Source: Mycolicibacterium frederiksbergense
GTDB lineage: Bacteria; Actinomycetota; Actinomycetes; Mycobacteriales; Mycobacteriaceae
Direction: 5' to 3'
NCBI RefSeq assembly: GCF_029893345.1
Contig: NZ_JARXVE010000002.1
Span: 310,001-374,000, forward strand
Length of the DNA stretch: 64,000 nt
This document shows positions 17,948 through 28,519 of this stretch, piece by piece. The first letter of the stretch is position 1. Every line of letters begins with the position of its first letter. A program made the translations under genes and the position numbers. The notes under the pieces are model-generated. The model saw only the letters and a list, made by a program, of their open reading frames with translations, had not been told where the DNA came from and searched no databases.

Positions 17948-18895
17948 ATGCAGATCTCCGAGCTGGCCCGGCGAACGGGCGCGTCGATCAAGGCCGTGCG
18001 TTACTACGAGGACCTCGGCCTGCTGACACCGTCGCGCCTCGGCAACGGGTACCGGGACTACACCGATGAGCATGTGCAGATCGTGGACGAGATCCGCACA
18101 CTTGCCGCCATCGGTATCTCCCCGTCGATGGCGAGCCCGTTCATCGAGTGTCTTCGCCACGGGCACGAGCACAGTGACGAGTGTCCCGAGTCGCTTGCGG
18201 CGTACCGGGACAGCATCGCCGTACTCGACCAGACCATTGCGTCCTTGACCCAGAAGCGACACGCTCTCACAGCGCGGCTGAACGAGGCCGCGTGTCGCGC
18301 ATTCGACCAGGAGTATCGACCGTTGACTGAGTTCACGTCTCTTCCTGCCGGCCTGCCCGTTCCTGAGGATGATGGTGCGGCAGATCACCTGGTGGGGTTG
18401 CCGATTCCGGACATCGCGTTGGCAAGCAGTGGTGGTGGGCAGGTCCGGATGCGGAGTCTGCCGGCAGGACGGACGATCCTGTATCTGTATCCGCTCACCG
18501 GACGTCCGGGAGTCGATCTCCCCGAGGGCTGGGACGCGATTCCCGGCGCGCGTGGGTGTACACCAGAGGCGTGCGGATTCCGCGACCACTACGCGGAACT
18601 ACAAGCCTCCGGCGTGCAGCAGGTGTGGGGTTTGTCCAGTCAAGACGTCGACTATCAGACCGAAGTGGTTCAACGGCTCGGATTGCCGTTCCAGATGTTC
18701 TCGGATGAGACGTTCACGTTGGCTGACGCGCTGAATCTGCCCACCTTCGCAGCCGCCGGCCATCCGCGTCTCTACGCGCGGCTCACCCTGGTGGTCCGAG
18801 ACAGCCTGATCGAGCACGTGTTCTATCCGATATTCCCGCCGAACACGCACGCCCAGCAGGTGCTCGACTGGCTCAGCGCCCACCCGGTCGACTAG
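17948..18895 (+). CDS. MerR regulator fused to a BCP/PrxQ-type peroxiredoxin domain
   Basis: This 315-residue protein combines two domains. Residues 1-~70 are a MerR winged helix (MQISELARRTGASIKAVRYY; then DEHVQIVDEIRTL), followed by the dimerisation coiled coil to ~130. Residues ~145-315 form a thioredoxin-fold redoxin domain with GCTPEACGFRDHY, which matches the peroxidatic/resolving Cys pair of bacterioferritin-comigratory proteins (Cys spacing i, i+5), plus a later AAGHPRLYARLTLVV segment. The obvious reading is a cytosolic peroxide- or thiol-sensing transcription factor. ATG 17948 has a gcgagg site 7 nt upstream and a MerR-type promoter. The gene stands alone. Confidence 0.88.
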   Translation: MQISELARRTGASIKAVRYYEDLGLLTPSRLGNGYRDYTDEHVQIVDEIRTLAAIGISPSMASPFIECLRHGHEHSDECPESLAAYRDSIAVLDQTIASLTQKRHALTARLNEAACRAFDQEYRPLTEFTSLPAGLPVPEDDGAADHLVGLPIPDIALASSGGGQVRMRSLPAGRTILYLYPLTGRPGVDLPEGWDAIPGARGCTPEACGFRDHYAELQASGVQQVWGLSSQDVDYQTEVVQRLGLPFQMFSDETFTLADALNLPTFAAAGHPRLYARLTLVVRDSLIEHVFYPIFPPNTHAQQVLDWLSAHPVD

Positions 18896-18927
18896 CGGTC
18901 CAGGAAGTTCAGCGGTTGTTCGGCGGG

Positions 18928-19776
18928 TCAGAAGCCGCCGAAATCTCCGCCGAAGTCGCCGAAGCCGCCACCATCGAAGCCGCCGCCGTCCCAGCCGCCG
19001 GCGTCCGTACCGCCCCAGTCGCCACCGCCGGTGTCCGTACCGCCCCAGTCGCCGCCACCGCTGTCGCCGCCGCCGTCGAAACCACCGGAATCCTGGCCCG
19101 CGGCGAACCCGTCGGAGTAGCCGTCACCGTAACCGTTCTCGAAACCCTGTGCGCCGTAACCGACTCCGTGCATTCCGGAGAACATCGCGTCGAACAGCAG
19201 GACCGAACCCAGGCCCCAGGCACCGGCCACCAGGGCCGGCTTCCACCACGGCTCGGAGTACCAGCCGGCGGGCACCGGACGTCCGGCCACCCGGCCACCG
19301 GGGTAGTAGTTCGGGGTCCGCTGCGACGGGGTGGGGGAGGCTTCTATCTCGCGGCCCTCGAAGTTGATCCGCCGATCTTCGGTGACCGCACCCGCCGAGC
19401 GTTGCCCGGTCAGCGACTCCAGCTCGGGACCCGGATCCATGCCCATCGCGGAGCGGGCCGCGCGCACGTAGTAGAGCCCCTCGATGGCGCTCTCCTTGGC
19501 CAGCGCGGCCTGCTTGGCCGTGGTGGCCTGATCGATCTGCGAGGACGCCGCGGTGTAGCGCTCGGACGCATCGGCCATCGCCTGCTTGGATGCGTCGTCG
19601 GAGCCGGTCAGATTGAGCACCTGTCCGCCGAGGCGCTCGATGACCCGACGGGCGTCAGCCTTGGCGTCGGCCAATGACTCCGCCGAGCGGCGGCCGTTCG
19701 CCTGCGACGAGCTGTAGACGGTGAAAGCGATCGCGGCGATGACAATGACGATGACCACCAGCAAGAAGCTGTTCAT
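18928..19776 (-). CDS. Membrane-anchored DUF1542-like protein with Gly/Asp-rich tail
   Basis: This 282-residue protein starts with an uncleaved signal anchor (LLVVIVIVIAAIAFTVY, residues 5-21). Next comes a helical region (about 30-110) that resembles the DUF1542 annotation I recall for such proteins, a second short hydrophobic stretch (LVAGAWGLGSVLLF, ~190), and a C-terminal third of glycine, aspartate and tryptophan repeats (GGGDWGGTD twice, then GGGFDGG units). The tail should be disordered. Function unknown; the closest analogy is with surface or envelope proteins that end in low-complexity glycine tails. Confidence 0.75.
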   Translation of the reverse strand: MNSFLLVVIVIVIAAIAFTVYSSSQANGRRSAESLADAKADARRVIERLGGQVLNLTGSDDASKQAMADASERYTAASSQIDQATTAKQAALAKESAIEGLYYVRAARSAMGMDPGPELESLTGQRSAGAVTEDRRINFEGREIEASPTPSQRTPNYYPGGRVAGRPVPAGWYSEPWWKPALVAGAWGLGSVLLFDAMFSGMHGVGYGAQGFENGYGDGYSDGFAAGQDSGGFDGGGDSGGGDWGGTDTGGGDWGGTDAGGWDGGGFDGGGFGDFGGDFGGF

Positions 19777-19827
19777 GGCGTCCAGCGTACCGAGAGGAAA
19801 CGGTGTTTCCGGGTCCGCGAAGCGAAC

Positions 19828-21009
19828 TCAGATTACGCCGAGAGCTGAGTAGACCTGATTGGACAGCGCGACCGTCCGCGGGTCCGCATTGCATTTGGTG
19901 GCGTCGAAATTGTTCATCACGTACGCGTAGCCGATCCGGTGTTCCAGGTCGACGAAGGCGAACGAACCACCTGAGCCGCCGTGCCCGAAGATGCGCGTGT
20001 TGGGTCCGGACACGCCGCGCTGATTGAGCATGTAGCCCAGGCCCCAGCCGTGGTCGGCCACTCGCGGGCCCAGCACCAGGTCGGCGTCGAATCCGCCCTG
20101 CGAGATCCGGCAGCGCTCCATGTGTTCCCGGGTGAGCAACTTCTCCTGGGCCAGGGCGTTGTAGAACGTCGCCATGCCGAGCGCGGAGACGTGCGCGTTG
20201 GTGCTGGGGAACTCCGCCGAGCGCCAGGCGTCTAGTGCCTGCACACCCAGCTCGTCGTCCGGAATGAAGTCCATCGACACCGCCCAGCCGGCCATCGGAT
20301 GGTCGCCCAGGGAACCTGGCGGTTCGCTGACGCCGTTGTCGGCCAGCAGGCTGCGCACCGACGGTTTGTTCACTATCTCCGCGCACCGGCGATGCTGCGC
20401 GGAATGCAACCCGATGTGGATATCGGCGCCCAATGGTTCGGCGATCTCGGTGCGCAGATAGTGCCCCAGGGTGCGGCCGGTGACCCGGCGGATCACCTCG
20501 CCGAGGATGAAGCCGAACGTCACCACCTGATAGCCCTGTGCGCTGCCCGGCCGCCACCACGGCGTCGCGGCCGCGATCCGGGCGCACACCGCGTCCCAGT
20601 CGGTCACGTGGCGCCAGTCCATCGGTTCGCGCGGGCCGATCAAGCCGGAGCGGTGGCCCAGCACCATCGCGATCGTGATGTTCTGCTTGCCGGCCTGGGC
20701 GAACTCGGGCCAATACCGGGCCACCGGGGCGTCCAGGTCGATCTCGCCGCGGTCGGCCAACAGGTGGATGCACGTGCTGGCCAGACCCTTGGATCCGGAG
20801 TACACGCTGGCCAGGGTGTCTTGCTGCCACGGCCGCGTCCCGGCGGCGTCGGCCGATCCGCCCCACAGATTGACCACCAGATCGCCCTCGACCCAGACCG
20901 CGACCGCGGCGCCGACTTCACCGTGCTCGGCGAAGTTGTCCTCGAAGGCATCGCGCACCCGGGCGAACTCCGGTGCGCAGGTGCCTGCGATGCGGGTCGT
21001 TACGGGCAT
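19828..21009 (-). CDS. lipP: Serine esterase/lipase of the beta-lactamase class C family
   Basis: This 393-residue protein (MPVTTRIAGTCAPEF start at 21009) matches LipP length and position. The beta-lactamase-fold SxxK motif is visible in SVYSGSKGLAST, with the nucleophilic Ser in SGSK. The later GWGLGYMLNQ and GHGGSGGSFAF supply the third motif region. LipP-type enzymes hydrolyse short-chain esters; no signal peptide is present, so it is probably cytosolic. The reading frame runs on upstream without a good start and that part is excluded. 268 nt of non-coding DNA separate it from the next minus-strand gene. Confidence 0.88.
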   Translation of the reverse strand: MPVTTRIAGTCAPEFARVRDAFEDNFAEHGEVGAAVAVWVEGDLVVNLWGGSADAAGTRPWQQDTLASVYSGSKGLASTCIHLLADRGEIDLDAPVARYWPEFAQAGKQNITIAMVLGHRSGLIGPREPMDWRHVTDWDAVCARIAAATPWWRPGSAQGYQVVTFGFILGEVIRRVTGRTLGHYLRTEIAEPLGADIHIGLHSAQHRRCAEIVNKPSVRSLLADNGVSEPPGSLGDHPMAGWAVSMDFIPDDELGVQALDAWRSAEFPSTNAHVSALGMATFYNALAQEKLLTREHMERCRISQGGFDADLVLGPRVADHGWGLGYMLNQRGVSGPNTRIFGHGGSGGSFAFVDLEHRIGYAYVMNNFDATKCNADPRTVALSNQVYSALGVI

Positions 21010-21277
21010 TCGTCTCCTGCACAGGTGCGGCATTGCGGCGGCGGTGCGCGAAACCTGTCTGAGCGCGCGGCCATCTTCCATCTTCAAAATCGGTTGGTAG
21101 TCCCCACCTGTTACCCACGGTAGGCAGACCACAACCGCGAAGCACCCCTCCGGTACGGATCGCAAGCCATTCGAGACGGGGTCGTGATGGCCGAGTGGCG
21201 GCCCTTCTCGCGCCGATTCCGACGTGAGGGTCGTGAATCGAGCGCGGCCGCGACCCACAGGTAGAAGTCGGTGTGCG

Positions 21278-21895
21278 TCATCGTCTGCGGAGATGGACCA
21301 GGCCGGGACCCGACAGCTCGTGAGCGACCGCCTCCAAACGTCCGGTCATGGCCAGCAGCAGCGCTTCACCCGGGCCGCGGATCTCGGAACCGCGGCCGGC
21401 CGACCAGTCGAGGTCGGTGGCGATCAGTCGTAGACCGCGGGTGCGGCGGGCACCACCGATCACTGGGCTGATCCGCGCGTAGTTCAGCGCCGCGAGCAGC
21501 GGTTGTTCGGCGAGAACGCGGGGCAGCCCGAGCGGACGGCGGATGTCCTGCTGGTGGATCAGGCATTCGATGAGCGACACCCGACAGCCGTACAGCGCGC
21601 CCGCGCCAGACGGGTCGGCGCCGGCCCGCATCAGGGTGCGCAGCTGGTCGGGTCCCCAGGCGTGGCTGCGCAGAGCTGACGCGTTGATCCGGTCGACCTG
21701 GCCGCGCGCGGCCAGCATGGCCGCCGTGAGGCCCAGCCGGCTCTGACCCAGGTACGCGATGGTGTGGACGGCCACATGGCGGACATTCCAGCCCGTGCAC
21801 AACGTCGGTGCCTGCCACTGTTGCGGGCTCAGCCCGTCGAGCAGATCGGCGAATTCCTCGCGTTCCCGGCGGGCTAAGGTGCGGACGCTGATCAT
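21278..21895 (-). CDS. Mycothiol-dependent/DinB-superfamily protein (TIGR03083-like)
   Basis: This 205-residue protein starts at MISVRTLARREREEFADLL. The pattern LCTGWNVRHVAVHTIAYLG near residue 35, and ECLIHQQDIRRPLGLP near residue 125, place histidines as in the metal site of the maleylpyruvate-isomerase/mycothiol transferase superfamily. These are four-helix-bundle proteins that use mycothiol or bind metal; the substrate is unknown here. It is 20 nt downstream of the MmpS-like gene on the same strand, so the two are probably cotranscribed. Confidence 0.75.
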   Translation of the reverse strand: MISVRTLARREREEFADLLDGLSPQQWQAPTLCTGWNVRHVAVHTIAYLGQSRLGLTAAMLAARGQVDRINASALRSHAWGPDQLRTLMRAGADPSGAGALYGCRVSLIECLIHQQDIRRPLGLPRVLAEQPLLAALNYARISPVIGGARRTRGLRLIATDLDWSAGRGSEIRGPGEALLLAMTGRLEAVAHELSGPGLVHLRRR

Positions 21896-21915
21896 CCCGT
21901 CAGCCAAAACAGGTT

Positions 21916-22419
21916 CTAGCGGCCAGACAGCCTGCCCAAACATGACGCCCATCGATAGCTGGGCTGGGTGTCCGTAGCGACGACCTTGCCCCCGATGCTG
22001 ACCTTGCACGTCACGGTGTCGTCCGCTAGAGCTTTTGCCTGCAATTTGTATACCGAGTGGTTCTTCCCGGTGTATTCCGTGGTCCACGGCAGCGAGACTT
22101 CGGCTGGGTCGTCGCCACCGTTGCGGGTGTCCGAGTACGCAACCAATGCAGTAGCGCCGGTGCCGGTGACCTCGTAGGTCATGGTCTGGTCGCGGTTCGC
22201 ATAGAGCTTGACGGCGACGATGCCGCCGACAACGAGGACGATGACGGTGACGAACGCGAGCAGTACCCACAACCAGGTCTTTTTCCTGGGAGGTGGAGGC
22301 GGTGCGTAGTAGCCGGGGGTATAGGGCTGACCCGGATAGGGCTGGCCCGGATAAGGCCGTGGCGGCATGTTCGGGGGCGGCATCTGCTGCCAACCGCCAC
22401 CTGCCTGCGGATAGTTCAT
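21916..22419 (-). CDS. MmpS-like membrane protein with proline-rich N-terminus
   Basis: The 167-residue protein starts MNYPQAGGGWQQMPPPN. A cytosolic Pro/Gly/Tyr-rich segment with tandem YPGQP units (residues ~20-50) precedes a single membrane helix (WLWVLLAFVTVIVLVVGGIV). The external domain has the MmpS pattern TYEVTGTG, LPWT, and two conserved Cys (TVTCKVSI; RWASCLG). MmpS proteins normally partner an MmpL transporter, but there is no mmpL gene beside it. A longer upstream frame is rejected as it lacks a ribosome-binding site. Confidence 0.75.
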   Translation of the reverse strand: MNYPQAGGGWQQMPPPNMPPRPYPGQPYPGQPYTPGYYAPPPPPRKKTWLWVLLAFVTVIVLVVGGIVAVKLYANRDQTMTYEVTGTGATALVAYSDTRNGGDDPAEVSLPWTTEYTGKNHSVYKLQAKALADDTVTCKVSIGGKVVATDTQPSYRWASCLGRLSGR

Positions 22420-22504
22420 TCGCGCCCCCCTTGGCTCGGAACCTGACTCGCCAACCAGATCTAAGCAGGTCCCGGACCGAAACCGGGGTATCGGCGCCGC
22501 AAAC

Positions 22505-22530
22505 AAAAAACCGCCCTATCAGGGCGGTTC
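22505..22530 (-). terminator. Rho-independent terminator after tRNA-Gly
   Basis: A perfect 9-bp GC-rich stem (22510-22518 / 22522-22530) with a 3-nt loop is followed, on the minus strand, by a run of T (22506-22510). It lies directly after the 3' end of tRNA-Gly and is one of the few hairpins here with a real U-tract. Confidence 0.85.
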
Positions 22531-22534
22531 TTGT

Positions 22535-22607
22535 GGAGCGGGCGACGGGAATCGAACCCGCGTAGCTAGTTTGGAAGACTAGGGCTCTACCATTGAGCTA
22601 CGCCCGC
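22535..22607 (-). tRNA. tRNA-Gly (anticodon TCC)
   Basis: On the minus strand a 73-nt cloverleaf is present: acceptor GCGGGCG/CGCCCGC, D-arm GCTC...GAGC, anticodon stem CTAGT/ACTAG with loop CTTCCAA (anticodon TCC), T-arm with GGTTCGATTCCC, discriminator T and encoded CCA. It reads GGA glycine codons. It is divergent from tRNA-Pro about 120 nt away. Confidence 0.95.
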
Positions 22608-22730
22608 ATGTGCAGCAAGAGCACTGTACCGGTGTGCCCCCAATCAAATCCAATTGAAGGCTTCTTGAGGTCAGGCCGTAGTATCTCGCGTGGTCCTTTT
22701 GTGGGTGCGCCTGCGGACTGACCATGCACA

Positions 22731-22804
22731 CGGGGTGTAGCGCAGCTTGGTAGCGCATCCGCTTTGGGAGCGGAAGGCCGCAGGTTCAAATCCTGTCACC
22801 CCGA
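22731..22804 (+). tRNA. tRNA-Pro (anticodon TGG)
   Basis: A 74-nt cloverleaf is visible: acceptor CGGGGTG/CACCCCG, anticodon stem TCCGC/GCGGA with loop TTTGGGA (anticodon TGG), T-loop GGTTCAAATCC and discriminator A. CCA is not encoded. It reads CCA proline codons. The tig gene starts 40 nt downstream. Confidence 0.95.
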
Positions 22805-22844
22805 CTCGTTCGCCAGTACGACAGAACTATCTAGGAGCGCAAGA

Positions 22845-24227
22845 GTGAAGAGCACGGTCGAGCAGTTGAGCCCCACCCGGGTGCGGATCAATGTGGAGGT
22901 GCCCTTCACCGAGCTTGAGCCCGATTTTGATCGCGCGTTCAAGGCGCTGGCCCAGCAGGTCCGGCTGCCCGGCTTCCGTCCCGGCAAGGCCCCCCGCAAG
23001 CTGCTGGAGGCTCGCGTCGGCCGTGGCGCGGTGCTGGAGCAGGTCGTCAACGACGCGCTGCCCAGCCGCTACAGCGAGGCCGTCACGGCCTCCGACGTCA
23101 AGCCGCTGGGTCAGCCCGAGATCGAGGTGACCAAGCTGGAGGACGGCCAGGAACTGGCGTTCACCGCCGAGGTCGACGTGCGGCCGGAGATCGCGCTGCC
23201 CGACCTGGAGGCGCTGAAGATCACCGTCGACCCGATCGAGGTCACCGACGAGGAGGTCGACGCCGAGCTGCAGTCGCTGCGGGCCCGTTTCGGCACCCTC
23301 AGTGGCGTCGAGCGCGCCGCGCAGGCGGGCGACTTCGTCTCCATCGATCTGTCGGCCACCGTCGACGGCGAGGATGTACCCGAGGCCAAGACCGAGGGGC
23401 TGTCGCACGAGGTCGGTTCCGGTCAGCTGATCGAGGGCCTCGACGACGCCATCACCGGGCTGAAGGCCGACGAGTCGAAGGTTTTCACCACCAAGCTTGC
23501 CGCCGGTGAGCACGCCGGCAAGGACGCCGAGGTGACGGTGACCGTCAAGTCGGTCAAGGAGCGCGAGCTGCCCGAGCCCGACGACGAGTTCGCCCAGCTG
23601 GCAAGCGAATTCGACACCATCGACGAGCTCAAGAACAGCCTCACCGACCAGGTGCGCCGGGTCAAGAGCGTGCAGCAGGCCGAGCAGATCCGGGACAAGG
23701 CGATCGAGGTGCTGCTGGAGCAGACCGAGGTTCCGCTGCCGGAGAAGGTCGTTCAGGCCCAGGTCGACGACACCCTGCACAACGCGATCCACGGCCTGGA
23801 GCACGACGAGGACAAGTTCGCTGAGAAGCTGACCGAGCAGGGCAGCAGCCGTGAGGAATTCGACGCCGACAACCGCAGCAACGCCGAGAAGGCCGTCAAG
23901 ACCCAGCTGCTGATGGACGCCGTCGCTGACCAGCTCGACATCCAGGTGGGCCAGAACGACCTCACCGAGCGGCTGGTGCTGATGTCGCGTCAGTACGGCA
24001 TCGAGCCCCAGCAGCTGATCCAGATCCTGCAGCAGAACAACCAGCTGCCGGCCATGTTCGCCGACGTGCGTCGCGGGCTGACCATCGCCGCCGTGGTGCA
24101 CGCCGCTACCGTCACCGACACCGCCGGTGACGTGATCGACACCGCCGAGTTCTTCGGACCGACCGGTGGCGAGCAGGCCGAGGGTGAGCAGGACAGCAGT
24201 GACGAGGACGCCGACACCGCCGAGTGA
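22845..24227 (+). CDS. tig: Trigger factor, ribosome-bound peptidyl-prolyl isomerase chaperone
   Basis: Start GTG 22845 ([20 protein letters not shown]) has a taggag-type site upstream and excludes the frame portion that overlaps tRNA-Pro; length 460 residues. The ribosome-binding motif GFRPGKAP is at residues ~44-51, the FKBP-type PPIase domain at ~150-240 ([14 protein letters not shown], then [15 protein letters not shown]), and the C-terminal helical chaperone arms follow. The last ~25 residues form an acidic tail ([14 protein letters not shown]), typical of mycobacteria. It assists folding of nascent chains. The clp protease genes follow, as in most bacteria. Confidence 0.97.
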   Translation: MKSTVEQLSPTRVRINVEVPFTELEPDFDRAFKALAQQVRLPGFRPGKAPRKLLEARVGRGAVLEQVVNDALPSRYSEAVTASDVKPLGQPEIEVTKLEDGQELAFTAEVDVRPEIALPDLEALKITVDPIEVTDEEVDAELQSLRARFGTLSGVERAAQAGDFVSIDLSATVDGEDVPEAKTEGLSHEVGSGQLIEGLDDAITGLKADESKVFTTKLAAGEHAGKDAEVTVTVKSVKERELPEPDDEFAQLASEFDTIDELKNSLTDQVRRVKSVQQAEQIRDKAIEVLLEQTEVPLPEKVVQAQVDDTLHNAIHGLEHDEDKFAEKLTEQGSSREEFDADNRSNAEKAVKTQLLMDAVADQLDIQVGQNDLTERLVLMSRQYGIEPQQLIQILQQNNQLPAMFADVRRGLTIAAVVHAATVTDTAGDVIDTAEFFGPTGGEQAEGEQDSSDEDADTAE

Positions 24228-24324
24228 CGCTGTGAGCGAACGCGCGCCTTTCGGGGAGTGCGCGGTCGCGCAGGTTGGTTAATGTCGTCAGTACCAACGC
24301 GTAAGAGAAAGCAGGTATCCAGTC

Positions 24325-24918
24325 GTGAGTGACATGCGTTCGAACGGGAGCGGGTTCAGCCTCGTCGATTCCGTCTATGAGCGCTTGCTTGCCGAGCGGA
24401 TCATCTTCCTGGGCTCCCAAGTGGATGACGACATCGCCAACAAGCTGTGCGCGCAGATCCTGTTGCTGTCGGCGGAGGATCCGACCCGGGACATCCACCT
24501 GTACATCAACTCGCCCGGCGGCTCGATCAGCGCCGGCATGGCGATCTACGACACCATGGTGCTGGCCCCGTGTGACATCGCAACCTACGCGATGGGCATG
24601 GCCGCCTCGATGGGTGAGTTCCTGCTCGCCGCGGGCACCAAGGGCAAGCGTTACGCCCTGCCGCACGCGCGGATCCTGATGCACCAGCCTCTGGGTGGCG
24701 TCACCGGTAGCGCCGCGGACATCGCCATTCAGGCCGAGCAGTTCGCGGTCATCAAGAAGGAAATGTTCCGGCTGAACGCAGAGTTCACCGGGCAGACGAT
24801 CGAGCGCATCGAGGCCGACTCCGACCGCGACCGCTGGTTCACCGCCCCGGAGGCGCTGGACTACGGGTTCGTCGATCACATCATCACCAGCGCCAACATC
24901 AACGGAGTCAAGCCATGA
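24325..24918 (+). CDS. clpP1: ATP-dependent Clp protease proteolytic subunit 1
   Basis: This 197-residue ClpP has the catalytic Ser95 in [10 protein letters not shown] and His120 in RILMHQPL, followed by a DSDRDRWF acidic segment with the Asp. The N-terminus [10 protein letters not shown] is short, as for mycobacterial ClpP1 before processing. ClpP1 and ClpP2 form a mixed two-ring tetradecamer working with ClpX and ClpC1, essential in mycobacteria (family knowledge). The stop overlaps the clpP2 ATG by 4 nt, ensuring equal synthesis of both rings. Confidence 0.97.
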   Translation: MSDMRSNGSGFSLVDSVYERLLAERIIFLGSQVDDDIANKLCAQILLLSAEDPTRDIHLYINSPGGSISAGMAIYDTMVLAPCDIATYAMGMAASMGEFLLAAGTKGKRYALPHARILMHQPLGGVTGSAADIAIQAEQFAVIKKEMFRLNAEFTGQTIERIEADSDRDRWFTAPEALDYGFVDHIITSANINGVKP

Positions 24919-25574
24919 CCAACTACACGCACCCGTCGTTGGACGCCCGGCTGCAGCCTCAGGCGCGCTACATCCTGCCGTCGTTCATCGAGCATTCGAG
25001 CTTCGGCGTCAAGGAATCGAACCCGTACAACAAGCTGTTCGAGGAACGCATCATCTTCCTCGGCGTGCAGGTGGACGACGCGTCGGCCAACGACATCATG
25101 GCCCAGCTGCTGGTGTTGGAGTCGCTGGACCCCGACCGTGACATCACCATGTACATCAACTCGCCCGGTGGTTCGTTCACCTCGCTGATGGCGATCTACG
25201 ACACCATGCAGTACGTGCGCGCCGACATCCAGACGGTGTGCCTGGGTCAGGCCGCCTCGGCCGCCGCGGTGCTGCTCGCCGCTGGTACGCCGGGCAAGCG
25301 GCTGGCCCTGCCCAACGCCCGGGTGCTGATCCACCAGCCGTCGCTGTCCGGGGTGATCCAGGGGCAGTTCTCGGACCTGGAGATCCAGGCCGCCGAGATC
25401 GAGCGCATGCGCACCCTGATGGAGAGCACGCTGGCGCGTCACACCGGCAAGGACGCGGCCGTGATCCGCAAGGACACCGACCGCGACAAGATCCTGACGG
25501 CCGCGGAGGCCAAGGATTACGGGATCATCGATACGGTCCTGGAGTACCGCAAGCTGTCCGCGCAGAACAGCTAA
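24915..25574 (+). CDS. clpP2: ATP-dependent Clp protease proteolytic subunit 2
   Basis: This 219-residue ClpP has a longer N-terminal extension than ClpP1 ([19 protein letters not shown]). The catalytic Ser is in [13 protein letters not shown] (about residue 110) and the His in [10 protein letters not shown]. It pairs with ClpP1 in the protease core. ATG overlaps the clpP1 stop. A strong hairpin follows 18 nt after the stop, so the operon ends here; clpX is transcribed separately after a 487-nt gap. Confidence 0.97.
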   Translation: MTNYTHPSLDARLQPQARYILPSFIEHSSFGVKESNPYNKLFEERIIFLGVQVDDASANDIMAQLLVLESLDPDRDITMYINSPGGSFTSLMAIYDTMQYVRADIQTVCLGQAASAAAVLLAAGTPGKRLALPNARVLIHQPSLSGVIQGQFSDLEIQAAEIERMRTLMESTLARHTGKDAAVIRKDTDRDKILTAAEAKDYGIIDTVLEYRKLSAQNS

Positions 25575-25591
25575 CACCACGGTTGTAGTTC

Positions 25592-25638
25592 GACAACGCG
25601 CGCCCCGCCTGGATACCTCCGGTGCGGGGCGCGTTGTC
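25592..25638 (+). terminator. Terminator of the clpP1-clpP2 operon
   Basis: The arms gacaacgcg...ccccgc (25592-25608) and gcggggcgcgttgtc (25624-25638) pair over 15 bp with a 2-nt bulge and a 15-nt loop. It lies right after the clpP2 stop. There is no T-tract. Confidence 0.75.
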
Positions 25639-26061
25639 ATCGGCCGGCCCAGGCCGGCCGGATCGAGCGGAAGAGGGGTTTGGACATGCCTTCGACCTGC
25701 TCCGATCCCGGTGCTGCCGGCATGAGGCGGCTGCCTTGAATTTCGCGGAGCGCTGAGCCACAGGATTGTCGCTGCGGTGCACGGTATCGTCGGACGCAGC
25801 GAACGCCACGGTTCGGACTTCGCCGTTTGGCATTTCGTCCTCGCAACCACAACGACACGCCAGGGCCACAGTCAGCGTGCCGACGGGTGGCGAGCCGCTA
25901 GGAGAGATATGTTCTCCTGCACACGGATGAATACCACCGGAGCGATTCGGCCTTATCGGTCGCACCGCAACGGAACGAACGGGTAGCGTCGGGTTTACGC
26001 CCGAGGTGACCTAGCAAGTGGCGTAACGACCGACTGCAAACAGGAAGTAGGACCCCCCCAC
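25639..26061 (+). other. Non-coding region upstream of clpX
   Basis: I see no credible gene: the short frames here (an antisense one at 25525-25965 and one at 25777-25986) lack ribosome-binding sites and protein-like composition. An 8-bp inverted repeat (tcgctgcg about 25768 and cgcagcga about 25795) is present. The stretch should contain the clpX promoter and possibly regulator sites. I could not assign -10/-35 boxes with confidence. Confidence 0.6.
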
Positions 26062-27342
<1,281 letters not shown>

Positions 27343-27354
27343 AGTTTCCTGCGC

Positions 27355-27410
27355 GAGCAGACGCAAAATCCCCCGAAAACTGGAGTTTTCGGGGGACTTT
27401 GCGTCTGCTC
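27355..27410. repeat. 56-bp dispersed palindrome, copy 1 (bidirectional terminator position)
   Basis: The arms 27355-27381 and 27384-27410 pair over 27 bp with a single mismatch and a 2-nt GG loop. The core words are gagcagacgcaaa, cccccgaaaact and their complements. It lies between the convergent clpX and ABC-ATPase stops. A second copy with the same core is at 40461-40516, so this is a repeat family, not only a local terminator. Confidence 0.85.
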
Positions 27411-27425
27411 GGCGGGCTAGGCGGC

Positions 27426-28514
<1,089 letters not shown>

Positions 28515-28519
28515 TGTGA

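Noticed and set aside
22535..22804. tRNA genes as an integration site for a mobile island.
   Set aside because: The neighbours are in conserved mycobacterial order and I see no integrase or repeated tRNA 3' end nearby.
25525..25965. 146-residue minus-strand frame upstream of clpX.
   Set aside because: It overlaps the clpP2 end and the terminator; composition is that of random high-GC sequence.
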